From a virus, in the IMG/VR virus record IMGVR_UViG_3300042691_025598, positions 1-51,489 of that record: a DNA stretch of 51,489 nt. One strand, 5' to 3'. This document shows positions 9,940 to 18,543 of the stretch, one piece after another. A program made the translations under genes and the position numbers. The notes beneath the pieces are model-generated. The model was not told the origin of the DNA. It searched no databases and worked only from the letters and a program-made list of their open reading frames with translations. The first letter of the stretch is position 1. Every line of letters starts with the position of its first letter.

Positions 9940-10611
9940 ATGGGAATAGACAAGCAAATACTTGAAGAAATTAGAAGATATAAAGAAATCAACAATTATA
10001 TTATGGAACAACCGGTACCACCTACTGGTGAAGCTCCAGTTGGTGATTTAGGTGCTGATTTACCACCAGCTCCAGAAGGTGAAATACCACCAGCAGAACC
10101 AGGTGTAGAAGCTGGAATGCCACCAGCACCAGAAGCTCCGGCCGAACCGGAAGGACCAACACCAATTGATGTTGCAGCAGATACTGACGTTGAAGAAGTT
10201 GAGACTGAGGAAGAGGGTGGTGAAGAAGAAATTGATATTACAGACCTTGTTGATACACAAAAAACAATGTCTGACAAACAAGAAGAATATTTTAATAATT
10301 TATTTTCACAACTTTCTAATTTAGAATCAAAATTAGGTGAGATGGACCAACTAGTATCAAAAATCAATGATCTTGAAGCTAAGTTTGATAAATACAGACC
10401 AAAAACTCCAGAAGAAAAACTTGAGTTAAGAAGTCTTGATTCTGGACCATTCAAACAAAAACTATCAGATTTTTTTATGGATAAACAAGAAGATATGGAA
10501 AAATCTGGAAAAAATGAATATGTTTTAACAACAGATGATGTTGAAGAATATTCACCAGAAGAAATTAAAACAACATTTAATGATTTTGGAACTGACGAAG
10601 AAATGATGTAA
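9940..10611 (+). CDS. Acidic Pro/Ala-rich protein with coiled coil, unknown function
   Basis: 223 residues in three visible parts: a short helical N-terminus (IDKQILEEIRRYKEINNYI), a disordered acidic Pro/Ala/Glu segment (about 24-100, runs of PPAPE-type units and EVETEEEGGEEE), and a helical part (about 108-150) with heptad-like FSQLSNLESKLGEMDQL. The C-terminus is acidic. Such layouts occur in phage scaffold, tail-chaperone and head-decoration proteins, but no family was recognised. It lies one base downstream of the 74-residue gene and just before a hairpin at 10618. A long antisense open frame covers it; that is a shadow of the repeated GCT/CCA codons. Confidence 0.6.
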   Translation: MGIDKQILEEIRRYKEINNYIMEQPVPPTGEAPVGDLGADLPPAPEGEIPPAEPGVEAGMPPAPEAPAEPEGPTPIDVAADTDVEEVETEEEGGEEEIDITDLVDTQKTMSDKQEEYFNNLFSQLSNLESKLGEMDQLVSKINDLEAKFDKYRPKTPEEKLELRSLDSGPFKQKLSDFFMDKQEDMEKSGKNEYVLTTDDVEEYSPEEIKTTFNDFGTDEEMM

Positions 10612-10617
10612 ATATGG

Positions 10618-10649
10618 GAAGGACATTCGTGTCCTTCTCAAAATTTTTT
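10618..10649 (+). terminator. Terminator-like hairpin with TTCG loop
   Basis: An 8-bp perfect stem GAAGGACA / TGTCCTTC closes on a TTCG tetraloop (10618-10637). A six-T run starts seven bases later (10644-10649). The hairpin is stable, but the T-tract is displaced, so termination may be incomplete. It separates the structural genes from the SSB/UvsX replication cluster. Confidence 0.55.
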
Positions 10650-10657
10650 AAGACTTA

Positions 10658-10688
10658 TTGACTGCGACGATTTTTTATTTTATATTTT
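10658..10688 (+). promoter_or_regulatory. Candidate Bacteroidota-type promoter for the SSB gene
   Basis: TTG at 10658-10660, exactly 20 nt, then TATATTTT at 10681-10688. This fits the Bacteroidota -33 TTG / -7 TAnnTTTG pattern except for the final base. The start of transcription would fall near 10695, about 23 nt before the ATG. The same TTG-N20-TATATTT arrangement lies before the primase gene. Confidence 0.45.
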
Positions 10689-10717
10689 AACTTGTAAACT
10701 TTTAATAACACAAATAT

Positions 10718-11599
10718 ATGGCGACAAACAATGTTTTAGATGCAGTTTTGGCTCAGTATGAAAGCTCAAAACAAAGTGGTTCTTCTTCCACTTCAAAAAT
10801 GTCTCAAGAAGAAAGAATGAAAAAGTATTTTGCTGCAATTCTCAAAGACAATGAGAAACAGGCTCAAAAGAAAATCAGAATCCTTCCTACACCAGACGGA
10901 AGTTCCCCATTCAAAGAAGTGTGGTTCCACGAAATCCTAGTTGATGGTAAGTGGCAAAAATTCTACGATCCAGGAAAAAATGACAATGAGAAATCTCCAT
11001 TGAATGAGGTTTATGAAGAACTTATGTCAACTGGTAAAGATTCCGATAAGGAACTTGCAAAACAATATAAAGCACGTAAATTTTATATTGTAAAAGTAAT
11101 TGATCGTGACAACGAACAAGACGGACCAAAATTCTGGCGTTTTAAACACAACTACAAACAAGAGGGTATCTTTGATAAGATTATTCCTATCTACAAAGCA
11201 AAAGGTGATGTGGCTGATGGAGAAAAAGGTCGTGACTTGATTCTTGAACTTACAAAAGCAAAAACACCAAAAGGTGCTTTTTACACAGTAATCCAAACTG
11301 TTATGTATGACGACCCAACCCCGGTTCACGAAGATTCTGACATTATGGAAGAATGGATTAATGATGAACTTACTTGGGAAGGTGTGTACTCTAAAAAACC
11401 AACAGAATATCTTGAGGCAATCGCCAGAGGTGAAACACCTAAATGGGATTCTGACGCTGGTAAATATGTCTACGGTGATTCATCTGAAGCTGAAGAATCT
11501 TTTGGTGGTAACTATAAAAAAGAGACACCAAAAAAAGAAGTAGCAAAAGTTGTAGACCCTCAAGATGATGAGGACGCAGACGACGAACTTCCATTCTAA
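10718..11599 (+). CDS. 32: Single-stranded DNA-binding protein, gp32-like
   Basis: 293 residues, close to T4 gp32 (301). The N-terminus (YFAAILKDNEKQAQKKIRIL) opens an OB-like core with aromatic-rich strands (EVWFHEILVDGKWQKFYDP, FWRFKHNY), as expected for stacking on ssDNA bases. The protein ends in a disordered, strongly acidic tail finishing DDELPF, the tip type through which SSBs recruit replication partners. UvsX is the next gene. The T4 zinc motif is not evident. It coats ssDNA during replication and recombination. A Bacteroidota-type promoter lies upstream, and a long hairpin lies between this gene and uvsX, which could set a higher level for SSB than for the downstream genes. Confidence 0.82.
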   Translation: MATNNVLDAVLAQYESSKQSGSSSTSKMSQEERMKKYFAAILKDNEKQAQKKIRILPTPDGSSPFKEVWFHEILVDGKWQKFYDPGKNDNEKSPLNEVYEELMSTGKDSDKELAKQYKARKFYIVKVIDRDNEQDGPKFWRFKHNYKQEGIFDKIIPIYKAKGDVADGEKGRDLILELTKAKTPKGAFYTVIQTVMYDDPTPVHEDSDIMEEWINDELTWEGVYSKKPTEYLEAIARGETPKWDSDAGKYVYGDSSEAEESFGGNYKKETPKKEVAKVVDPQDDEDADDELPF

Positions 11600-11613
11600 T
11601 TTATTTTAAATAA

Positions 11614-11645
11614 TATGGGTATGTTGCATAGACAATATACCCATA
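11614..11645 (+). terminator. 13-bp hairpin between SSB and uvsX; attenuator or partial terminator
   Basis: Arms TATGGGTATGTTG (11614-11626) and CAATATACCCATA (11633-11645) pair over 13 bp with one G-U and a 6-nt loop. The following bases are T-rich (ATTTCTTATCTTTTT) but not a clean U-tract. The hairpin lies in the only gap inside this gene cluster that exceeds 70 bp. It may end most SSB transcripts while letting some read into uvsX, or it may protect the SSB mRNA 3' end. Confidence 0.55.
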
Positions 11646-11672
11646 ATTTCTTATCTTTTTAAAAAAGAAAAT

Positions 11673-12677
11673 ATGGCAATTAAGAAAAACGACTTTAGCT
11701 CAATTAAGAAAAAATTCTCTTCAGACGCAAAATATAAACCACAAAGGTATTTTGATTTAGGAACTTCATTTTTGGATGCAGTAGGACTTCCTGGTCCGGC
11801 AATAGGACATTTAAATATGTTTTTAGGACATAGTGACACCGGTAAAACAACAGCTCTCGTTAAAACAGCGGTTGATGCACAAAAAAAAGGAATTCTTCCT
11901 GTTTATATCATTACTGAACAGAAATGGTCTTTTGATCACGCAAAACTTATGGGTTTTGAATGTGAAGAAGTTGTTGATGAAGAAACTGGTGAACTTGCTT
12001 GGGATGGTTTTTTCCTTTTTAATAATAACTTTAGTTATATAGAACAAATCACAGATTATATTAACGATTTGTTAGACGCACAAGAAAAAGGAGAACTTGA
12101 CTATTCCCTTTGTATTATGTGGGATTCTGTTGGGTCAGTACCTTGTAAAATGACATATGAAGGTAAAGGCGGTAAACAACATAACGCATCAGTTCTTGCA
12201 GATAAGATTGGTATGGGTATTAATCAAAGAATTTCCGGATCAAGAAAAGCTGAATCAAAATATGAAAATACTTTGATTATTGTAAACCAACCTTGGGTAG
12301 AACTTCCGGATAATCCATTTGGTCAACCAAAAATCAAAGCAAAAGGTGGTGAAGCAATTTGGTTAAACTCATCGTTAGTATTCTTATTTGGAAATCAAAA
12401 AGGTGCTGGAACAACAAAAATTACAGCGACGAAAGATAAGAGAACTGTAAAATTCGCATCAAGAACAAAAGTATCTGTTATGAAAAATCACATTAATGGA
12501 CTTGGATTTGAGGATGGAAAAATTATTGTGACACCACACGGATTTTTACCGGGTAAAGACGCGACAGAAGAAAAACAATCAATTGAGAAATACAAAAATG
12601 AACACGCCGAGTATTGGAAAACTATTATTGGAACTGATGGTGAATTTGATTTAAAAGAAGAAAAAGTATATGAATAA
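11673..12677 (+). CDS. uvsX: UvsX/RecA-type recombinase
   Basis: 334 residues. The Walker A loop GHSDTGKTT lies at residues 52-60 after a conserved FLDAVGLPGPAIGHLNMFLG segment. The Walker B region is the hydrophobic run ending MWDSVG (about 146-153). A recombinase-like stretch with IIVNQPW and KGGEAIWL follows. It forms ATP-dependent filaments on ssDNA for strand exchange and recombination-dependent replication, as T4 UvsX does. Adjacency to the gp32-like SSB supports this. The start codon follows an A-rich leader with no Shine-Dalgarno sequence. Its end overlaps the methyltransferase start by 8 nt. UvsX rather than cellular RecA is preferred from length and context. Confidence 0.88.
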   Translation: MAIKKNDFSSIKKKFSSDAKYKPQRYFDLGTSFLDAVGLPGPAIGHLNMFLGHSDTGKTTALVKTAVDAQKKGILPVYIITEQKWSFDHAKLMGFECEEVVDEETGELAWDGFFLFNNNFSYIEQITDYINDLLDAQEKGELDYSLCIMWDSVGSVPCKMTYEGKGGKQHNASVLADKIGMGINQRISGSRKAESKYENTLIIVNQPWVELPDNPFGQPKIKAKGGEAIWLNSSLVFLFGNQKGAGTTKITATKDKRTVKFASRTKVSVMKNHINGLGFEDGKIIVTPHGFLPGKDATEEKQSIEKYKNEHAEYWKTIIGTDGEFDLKEEKVYE

Positions 12678-13692
12678 GAATAAATTAAAAGTTGTATCTC
12701 TATTTTCCGGTTACGGAACTCAAGAACTTGCACTTAAATATATTGGTGTAGACCACGAAGTAATTGCAAATTGTGATAATTTTAAACAAGCAAATGAGTG
12801 TTATGACGCGTTGCACACAACACTTAATGGTAACTTGGGTGACATTACAAAGGTTGACGAGAATACCTTTCCAGAGTGTGATTTATTAACATATTCATTT
12901 CCTTGTCAAGACATTTCAATTTCCGGTGTTCAAAGAGGGATTAAAGAAGGTACAAGAAGTGGATTATTATTTGATGTTGAAAGACTATTGTCAGCAAATA
13001 GACCAAAATATTTGTTAATGGAAAATGTTAAAAACCTAGTATCAAAAAACCATTACGAAAATTTTAAAAAACATATCTATTTTTTACGAGGTCTTGGATA
13101 TACATCATATTGGAGATTATTAAATGGTGCAGACTTTGGATGTCCACAAAACAGAGAAAGGGTTTTTATGATTTCAGTACTTAATGAAGATAGAGAAGTT
13201 GTAAAACAAAAAATGTTAAATGTTGACAACTATAAAAAAACTAGAGTCCCAATGGAACCATACATTGAAGACACTGTTGACCCTTCATTATATATTAATT
13301 GTCCAACAACACCTAACACACCTAAAGTAAATTCTATTTGTAAACTTGTTGCAAGAAGAGATGATGTTAAATATGATCAAGCTAGAAGAATATACTCAAT
13401 TGAAGCCTGTTCCCCTTGTTTAACAACAAGTGGTTCACCACAAATTATGACAAGAGATGGTAGAATAAGAACAATTACAGCAAGAGAGGGTTATAGATTT
13501 ATGGGTGTCCAGGAAGAAGATATAGATAAAATGTTAACAACCTCACTTTCAAACACAGCACACGTAGCATTAGCAGGAAACTCAATTTGTATTCCAGTTA
13601 TGAAAGCAATCTTTAGTGAGTTTTTAACTGACTATATAACAGAAAAAGAACCGGTATTGTCAAACCCAGTAAATGAAATTTTAAATGACTAA
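12670..13692 (+). CDS. DNA (cytosine-5) methyltransferase
   Basis: 340 residues with the C5-methyltransferase motifs in order: motif I LFSGYGTQELAL (SAM binding), motif IV SFPCQDIS with the catalytic Cys, motif VI MENVKNL, motif VIII QNRERVFMI, and the closing motif X GNSICIPVMKAIF. The target-recognition part is short, so the site is probably simple, but it cannot be read from sequence. It would methylate cytosine in phage DNA, either to block host restriction or to mark DNA. No cognate restriction enzyme is nearby, so it is an orphan. It overlaps uvsX and the exonuclease gene by 8 nt each, so it is translated as part of the recombination operon. Confidence 0.93.
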   Translation: MNKNKLKVVSLFSGYGTQELALKYIGVDHEVIANCDNFKQANECYDALHTTLNGNLGDITKVDENTFPECDLLTYSFPCQDISISGVQRGIKEGTRSGLLFDVERLLSANRPKYLLMENVKNLVSKNHYENFKKHIYFLRGLGYTSYWRLLNGADFGCPQNRERVFMISVLNEDREVVKQKMLNVDNYKKTRVPMEPYIEDTVDPSLYINCPTTPNTPKVNSICKLVARRDDVKYDQARRIYSIEACSPCLTTSGSPQIMTRDGRIRTITAREGYRFMGVQEEDIDKMLTTSLSNTAHVALAGNSICIPVMKAIFSEFLTDYITEKEPVLSNPVNEILND

Positions 13693-14710
13693 GACCTTAC
13701 TGGTTGATGGTAACAACCTTCTTAAAATAGGATTTTTTGGTGTCAGAGACTTCTTTAACAAAGGCGAGCATGTTGGAGGTATCTGGCACTTTTTAAACAC
13801 CTTAAGAAGATTTTTAGAAGAAAACAATTACAATAAAATTGTTGTTTGTTGGGATAGTGAAACCGGATCTTCACAAAGAAGAATTATATACCCAAAATAC
13901 AAACTAAATCGTAAACAAAAAACAGACGAAGACTTTAAAGAACAGTCATTTCTAAAACAAAAACAAAGAGTTAAGGAATATCTTGAGGAAATGTTTGTTA
14001 GACAATTAGAAGTTCAACAATCTGAAGCTGACGATTTAATTGCTTACTACTGTCAAATCTCGGAGGATGAGGAAAAAACAATTTTTTCATCTGACCGGGA
14101 TTTAACACAATTAATTTCAGAAAAAGTAACAATCTATTCACCACAACAAAAAAAGTATTACAAACTAGGTGATATGATTAAAATGTACGATATTGAAATT
14201 CCACATTATAATGTTAAAACATTTAAAATAGTATCTGGTGATATGTCAGATAATATTGATGGGATTTTCTATTTAGGAGAAAAAACTTTTGTTAAGTTTT
14301 TCCCGGAAATACTTGATACCGAATTAAAATATACCGATATTTTAACAAAGGCTGAGACACTACTTAAAGAACAAAAAGAAAATGTTGCCTTAAAAAATCT
14401 ACTCAGCGGAAAAACCAAAGAGGGGATATTTGGAGATGAATTCTTTGTTATCAATGAAAAAATAGTGGACCTTGCAAACCCACTAATTTCAGAAGAAGGT
14501 AGAGAATTAGTTAGGTTATACTACTCAGAGTCATTGGATCCAGACGGAAGGGGACATAGAAACCTAATTAAAATGATGATGGAAGATGGACTTTTTAAAT
14601 TTTTACCCAAAGGGGATGAAGCCTGGGTTAATTTTTTAAAACCATTTTTAAAGTTATCAAGAAAAGAAAAAACAAATTTTAGAAACAAGTCAAAAAAAAC
14701 AAACAAATGA
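13685..14710 (+). CDS. rnh: 5'-3' exonuclease / RNase H, FEN family
   Basis: 341 residues with the acidic cluster of the FEN/5'-nuclease family: LLVDGNNLLKI near the N-terminus, VVCWDSE, SEADDLIAYYC, FSSDRDLTQLI, and SGDMSDNIDGI in the helix-hairpin-helix region. These Asp/Glu residues bind the two catalytic metals. T4 RNase H (rnh, 305 aa) removes RNA primers and adjacent DNA from the lagging strand, and this protein probably does the same with the gp32-like SSB. It overlaps the methyltransferase by 8 nt and the next gene by 4 nt (ATGA). The family is certain; the rnh symbol is by analogy. It is one of three genes here ending in TGA. Confidence 0.88.
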   Translation: MTKTLLVDGNNLLKIGFFGVRDFFNKGEHVGGIWHFLNTLRRFLEENNYNKIVVCWDSETGSSQRRIIYPKYKLNRKQKTDEDFKEQSFLKQKQRVKEYLEEMFVRQLEVQQSEADDLIAYYCQISEDEEKTIFSSDRDLTQLISEKVTIYSPQQKKYYKLGDMIKMYDIEIPHYNVKTFKIVSGDMSDNIDGIFYLGEKTFVKFFPEILDTELKYTDILTKAETLLKEQKENVALKNLLSGKTKEGIFGDEFFVINEKIVDLANPLISEEGRELVRLYYSESLDPDGRGHRNLIKMMMEDGLFKFLPKGDEAWVNFLKPFLKLSRKEKTNFRNKSKKTNK

Positions 14711-15150
14711 AAGAACAAGAAGCAACTAAAGTGGAGTTTTTACTAATGTGTAATGACAACATTGTAGTACAAAGATTTTTTAATGTTAAAGGCTTTAATA
14801 ACAAAGCTCACAAATCTGAGGAGTTTTATGATTACATTAAAAGATTTTGTAATGAACTTCAGTATGATTTGAAAATGAAATCAGTTGTTTATATGTTGGA
14901 CAATCAGTATGAAATTACTGAGAATCCGGAGATACTAAACACATCAATTACGAATAATCCTGAAAGTTTTAACCTTTACATTAAAGTAGAAAATATGACA
15001 ATTTGTCATAGAACATTTGATGCAAAACCTTACCCACCTAAAGTCAGATACACTGTAGACCTACGTCCAAAGCTGAAAGGGATACTTGGAGAACTTACTG
15101 ACATTTTTTCCGGGAAAAATTTTAATTATTTTTATCCACAATTTATCTAA
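14707..15150 (+). CDS. Conserved-context protein of unknown function
   Basis: 147 residues, unrecognised. It is a mixed alpha/beta sequence with several Tyr and Phe residues and no Cys pairs that would bind metal. It starts inside the exonuclease gene (ATGA overlap), so its translation is coupled to that gene. It ends 39 nt before the helicase gene. Position between the FEN nuclease and replicative helicase suggests a replication accessory role, for example helicase loading as T4 gp59 does from a different position. There is no sequence evidence for that. Confidence 0.55.
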   Translation: MKEQEATKVEFLLMCNDNIVVQRFFNVKGFNNKAHKSEEFYDYIKRFCNELQYDLKMKSVVYMLDNQYEITENPEILNTSITNNPESFNLYIKVENMTICHRTFDAKPYPPKVRYTVDLRPKLKGILGELTDIFSGKNFNYFYPQFI

Positions 15151-15159
15151 TCCACGTAG

Positions 15160-15166
15160 TATTTAT
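15160..15166 (+). promoter_or_regulatory. Candidate late-type promoter TATTTAT before helicase
   Basis: TATTTAT 23 nt before the helicase ATG, in a 39-nt gap. It is the same heptamer found before tail genes, here upstream of a replication gene. An AAAGGA at 15174 is the nearest thing to a ribosome-binding site in the window, but it is 10 nt from the ATG. Confidence 0.3.
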
Positions 15167-15189
15167 CTTTACTAAAGGAATAAAAAATT

Positions 15190-16575
15190 ATGGCGACAAA
15201 TAAAAATTTTGGATATCTCGGCAACAACTTTCAAATTCAATTACTTAACCAAATCATTGTAGACAAAGATTTTTCACACTCAATTATTGACGTTATTGAG
15301 GGTAGTTATTTTGAGAACAAATACTTTAAAATAATAATCCAGATGATTCGGGAGTATTATAAGAAGTATGATCACACACCTTCATTTGACACCCTAGAAC
15401 AGGTCACAAAATCTGAGATTCAACAGGAAACAGCACTTAAAGTAGTTTTTGACACAATTAAAAAAATTAAAGATGCATCCATAGACGGAGCGGATTTTGT
15501 GCAAGAGAAAGCTCTTAAGTTCTGTAAACAACAAGAATTACAGAAGGTTATGACAAAAGCTCAAAAAATCATTGATGGTGGTGAATTTGAGAATTACGAC
15601 ACCCTTGAAGAGATGGTAAGAGAGGCCTTACTTGTTGGTTCAAAGGATACAAGTATGATGGATGTGTTTTCTGACCTAGAGCAGGTATTAGAGGACGATT
15701 ATAGACATCCAATCCCAATGGGGATTCCAGGTATTGACCGACTACTAAAAGGTGGTCTTGCCAAAGGGGAGATAGGTGTAATACTTGCCCCAACCGGTGT
15801 CGGGAAATCAACATTACTAACAAAGATTTCAAACCACGCATTTAACCTAGGATTTAATGTACTTCAAGTATTTTTTGAGGACAATCCAAAAGTCATTCAA
15901 AGGAAACACTTTACACTTTGGACTAAAATCCATCCTGACGAATTGTCAGAAAGAAAAGATGAGGTAATGACCAAGGTAAGAGAGGTAAAAACAACAATGC
16001 CAAATGAATTAATATTAAAAAAGTTACCATCTGACACAAAAACAATGTTACAGATTAAGAATGAAATCAGAAAGATGGTTGCAGATGGGACTAAAATTGA
16101 TATGATTGTTTTGGATTACATTGATTGTGTTGTACCGGACAAAAACCTGGGGGATGAATGGAAGAGTGAAGGATCGGTAATGAGAGCTTTTGAAGCTATG
16201 TGTCACGAAATGAATATTGTAGGATGGACAGCGACACAAGGAAACAGAGCATCAATATCATCAGAAGTCGTGACAACAGACCAGATGGGTGGGTCAATTA
16301 AAAAAGCACAGGTAGGACACGTCATTATCTCTGTAGCAAAAACGTTACAGCAGAAAGAATTAAAACTAGCCACAATTGCAATTACCAAATCTCGTATTGG
16401 AGATGATGGTGTGGTGTTTGAAAATTGTAAATTTGACAATTCTATGCTTGAGATTGATACTGAATCAACAACAACATTCCTAGGTATTGAGGAACAGAAA
16501 GAAGAAAGACAAAGACAACGTGTTAAAGAATTGTTGGAGAAAAGACAACAACGAGAATCAGAAAACAAAAAATAA
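15190..16575 (+). CDS. Replicative DNA helicase, DnaB/gp41 family
   Basis: 461 residues with DnaB-type organisation. The N-terminal helical domain (to about 150) is followed by a linker and the RecA-like motor: GIPGIDRLLKGGL, Walker A APTGVGKST (200-208), a Walker B strand MIVLDYIDCV, and a late ATQGNRAS sensor segment, then a C-terminal TKSRIGDDGVVF strand. It unwinds the duplex at the phage fork as a hexamer and would work with the primase at 48985, as T4 gp41 does with gp61. The C-terminus is a charged helix (EEQKEERQRQRVKELLEKRQ). It is probably co-transcribed with nrdJ, which starts 21 nt downstream. Confidence 0.88.
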   Translation: MATNKNFGYLGNNFQIQLLNQIIVDKDFSHSIIDVIEGSYFENKYFKIIIQMIREYYKKYDHTPSFDTLEQVTKSEIQQETALKVVFDTIKKIKDASIDGADFVQEKALKFCKQQELQKVMTKAQKIIDGGEFENYDTLEEMVREALLVGSKDTSMMDVFSDLEQVLEDDYRHPIPMGIPGIDRLLKGGLAKGEIGVILAPTGVGKSTLLTKISNHAFNLGFNVLQVFFEDNPKVIQRKHFTLWTKIHPDELSERKDEVMTKVREVKTTMPNELILKKLPSDTKTMLQIKNEIRKMVADGTKIDMIVLDYIDCVVPDKNLGDEWKSEGSVMRAFEAMCHEMNIVGWTATQGNRASISSEVVTTDQMGGSIKKAQVGHVIISVAKTLQQKELKLATIAITKSRIGDDGVVFENCKFDNSMLEIDTESTTTFLGIEEQKEERQRQRVKELLEKRQQRESENKK

Positions 16576-16596
16576 AAATAATTAAATTTTAAAAAT

Positions 16597-18456
16597 ATGG
16601 ATATTTCACAAAAAATTTTAAGTGACATAACTGTACATATGAAGTACGCAAAGTTTATCCCGGAACTAAACAGAAGAGAGACTTGGGAAGAATTGGTAAC
16701 AAGAAATAAAGAAATGCACCAAAAAAAGTATCCGCAAATCAAGGATGAAATTGAAGAGGTGTATAAAATGGTTTACGATAAAAAAATACTTCCATCTATG
16801 AGATCACTTCAGTTTGGTGGTAAACCAATTGAAATCTCACCAAATAGAGTATACAATTGTGCTTATTTACCAATTGATCATACTGATGCATTTTCTGAAA
16901 CAATGTTTTTACTTTTGGGTGGGACTGGAGTTGGGTTCTCAGTACAAAAACATCACGTAGATAAACTTCCGGAGATTAAAAAACCAAACCCAACAAGAAC
17001 AAGAAGATATTTGATTGGGGATTCAATTGAAGGGTGGGCTGACGCAATTAAAGTTCTTATTGAATCATATATGGGGTCAAAATCATCAACACCGGTATTT
17101 GATTATTCAGATATCCGTCACAAAGGGGCCCTTCTTGTTACATCAGGAGGAAAAGCTCCAGGACCACAACCATTAAAGGATTGTATTCACAATATCACAA
17201 AAGTCCTTGACGCAAAAGAAAATGGTGATAAACTTTCACCGATTGAAACACACGACATCGTTTGTCATATTGCTGACGCAGTATTAGCCGGAGGTATCAG
17301 AAGAGCAGCACTTATTAGTTTGTTTTCAGCTGACGATGATGAAATGATTTCTTGTAAATCAGGAAACTGGTGGGAATCAAACCCACAAAGAGGTAGAGCA
17401 AATAACTCTGCGGTTCTTCTTCGTCACAAAGTAACACAAGATTATTTTATGGATCTTTGGAAAAGAATTGAACTTTCCGGAGCTGGAGAACCAGGAATTT
17501 ACTTGTCTAACGACAAAGATTGGGGGACAAATCCTTGTTGTGAAATTGGACTTCGCCCTTATCAATTCTGTAATCTTTGTGAAGTTAATGCATCAGATAT
17601 TGAATCGCAAGAAGATTTTGAACAACGAGTTAAAGCAGCGACATTTATTGGAACACTACAGGCTGGTTATACAGATTTCCATTATCTACGTGACGTTTGG
17701 AAAAGAACAACAGAAAAAGACGCACTAATTGGTATTGGTATGACAGGAATTGGTTCCGGTGTTGTTTTGGGTTATGATATGAAAGCAGCGGCTGAAGCAG
17801 TAAAACAAGAAAACGAAAGAGTTGCAAATCTTATTGGAATTAACAAGGCCGCTAGAACTACAACTGTTAAGCCATCCGGAACCTCATCTCTTGTATTGGG
17901 AACATCCTCTGGAATTCACGCTTGGCATAATGATTATTATTTGAGAAGGATTCGTGTTGGAAAGAATGAAGCAATTTATAGTTATCTTGCAATTAATCAC
18001 CCAGAACTAGTTGAAGATGAATACTTCCGACCACACGATACCGCTGTAATCACAATACCACAAAAAGCACCTGAAGGATCAATTCTACGATACGAATCTG
18101 TATTCCAGATGCTTGAAAGAGTTAAAAAAGTTTCTCAAGAGTGGATTAAATTTGGTCATAGAAGTGGTCAAAACACACACAACGTGTCAGCGACAGTTTC
18201 AATAAAAGAGGATGAGTGGGACTTAGTTGGTGATTGGATGTGGAAAAATCGTAAGTTCTATAATGGTTTATCAGTACTACCATATAATGGAGGAACATAT
18301 ACACAGGCCCCATTTACCGATTGTACACAAGATGAATTTGAAAAACTTGTTAAAACATTATCTGATGTTGATTTAACAAAAGTTATTGAATTACAAGATA
18401 ATACCGACCTACGAGGAGAATTGGCTTGTGCGAACGGATCTTGCGAGATAATCTAA
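16597..18456 (+). CDS. nrdJ: Adenosylcobalamin-dependent (class II) ribonucleotide reductase
   Basis: 619 residues resembling monomeric class II reductases such as Lactobacillus RTPR. NPCCE at 312-316 places the radical Cys at C314 with the catalytic Glu two residues on. C325 lies 11 residues later, the same spacing as C408/C419 in RTPR. C88 is the likely partner of C325. The C-terminal pair C611/C616 has the C-x4-C spacing of the thiol-delivering tail. GGTGVGFS and the PSGTSS loop also fit. It makes deoxyribonucleotides from host ribonucleotides without oxygen but needs B12 from the cell. No small subunit gene follows, as expected for class II. It is shorter than RTPR (739), probably through loss of accessory insertions. 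A strong terminator closes the unit. Confidence 0.9.
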   Translation: MDISQKILSDITVHMKYAKFIPELNRRETWEELVTRNKEMHQKKYPQIKDEIEEVYKMVYDKKILPSMRSLQFGGKPIEISPNRVYNCAYLPIDHTDAFSETMFLLLGGTGVGFSVQKHHVDKLPEIKKPNPTRTRRYLIGDSIEGWADAIKVLIESYMGSKSSTPVFDYSDIRHKGALLVTSGGKAPGPQPLKDCIHNITKVLDAKENGDKLSPIETHDIVCHIADAVLAGGIRRAALISLFSADDDEMISCKSGNWWESNPQRGRANNSAVLLRHKVTQDYFMDLWKRIELSGAGEPGIYLSNDKDWGTNPCCEIGLRPYQFCNLCEVNASDIESQEDFEQRVKAATFIGTLQAGYTDFHYLRDVWKRTTEKDALIGIGMTGIGSGVVLGYDMKAAAEAVKQENERVANLIGINKAARTTTVKPSGTSSLVLGTSSGIHAWHNDYYLRRIRVGKNEAIYSYLAINHPELVEDEYFRPHDTAVITIPQKAPEGSILRYESVFQMLERVKKVSQEWIKFGHRSGQNTHNVSATVSIKEDEWDLVGDWMWKNRKFYNGLSVLPYNGGTYTQAPFTDCTQDEFEKLVKTLSDVDLTKVIELQDNTDLRGELACANGSCEII

Positions 18457-18462
18457 TAATAG

Positions 18463-18500
18463 AAAAGTAAGGAATTTATTAAAAGTTCCTTACTTTTTTT
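18463..18500 (+). terminator. Strong intrinsic terminator after nrdJ
   Basis: A 12-bp perfect stem AAAAGTAAGGAA (18463-18474) / TTCCTTACTTTT (18486-18497) with an 11-nt loop, followed by continuous T to 18500. It begins seven bases after the nrdJ stop and separates replication genes from the HNH cassette. Confidence 0.9.
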
Positions 18501-18543
18501 ATTTCACAATATATTTATATATAATAACAAATACTTGTGAAAT
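18501..18543 (+). promoter_or_regulatory. Inverted repeat bracketing a TATTTAT promoter at the HNH start
   Basis: ATTTCACAA (18501-18509) and TTGTGAAAT (18535-18543) are perfect 9-nt inverted arms, 25 nt apart, and the right arm abuts the ATG at 18544. TATTTAT (18512-18518) lies inside the loop. In a long transcript the arms would pair and mask the start; a transcript beginning at the inner promoter would lack the left arm. The arms could instead be an operator. Confidence 0.5.

Noticed and set aside
9996-10454. 152-residue antisense open frame over the acidic Pro/Ala protein
   Set aside because: It mirrors the repeated GAA/CCA/GCT codons of the real gene, is Ser/Gly low-complexity, and has no leader or motif.
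10612-10717. RNA gene in the 106-nt gap before SSB
   Set aside because: Only the 8-bp terminator-like hairpin and the promoter are visible; no tRNA fold. No tRNA was seen in any other gap either.
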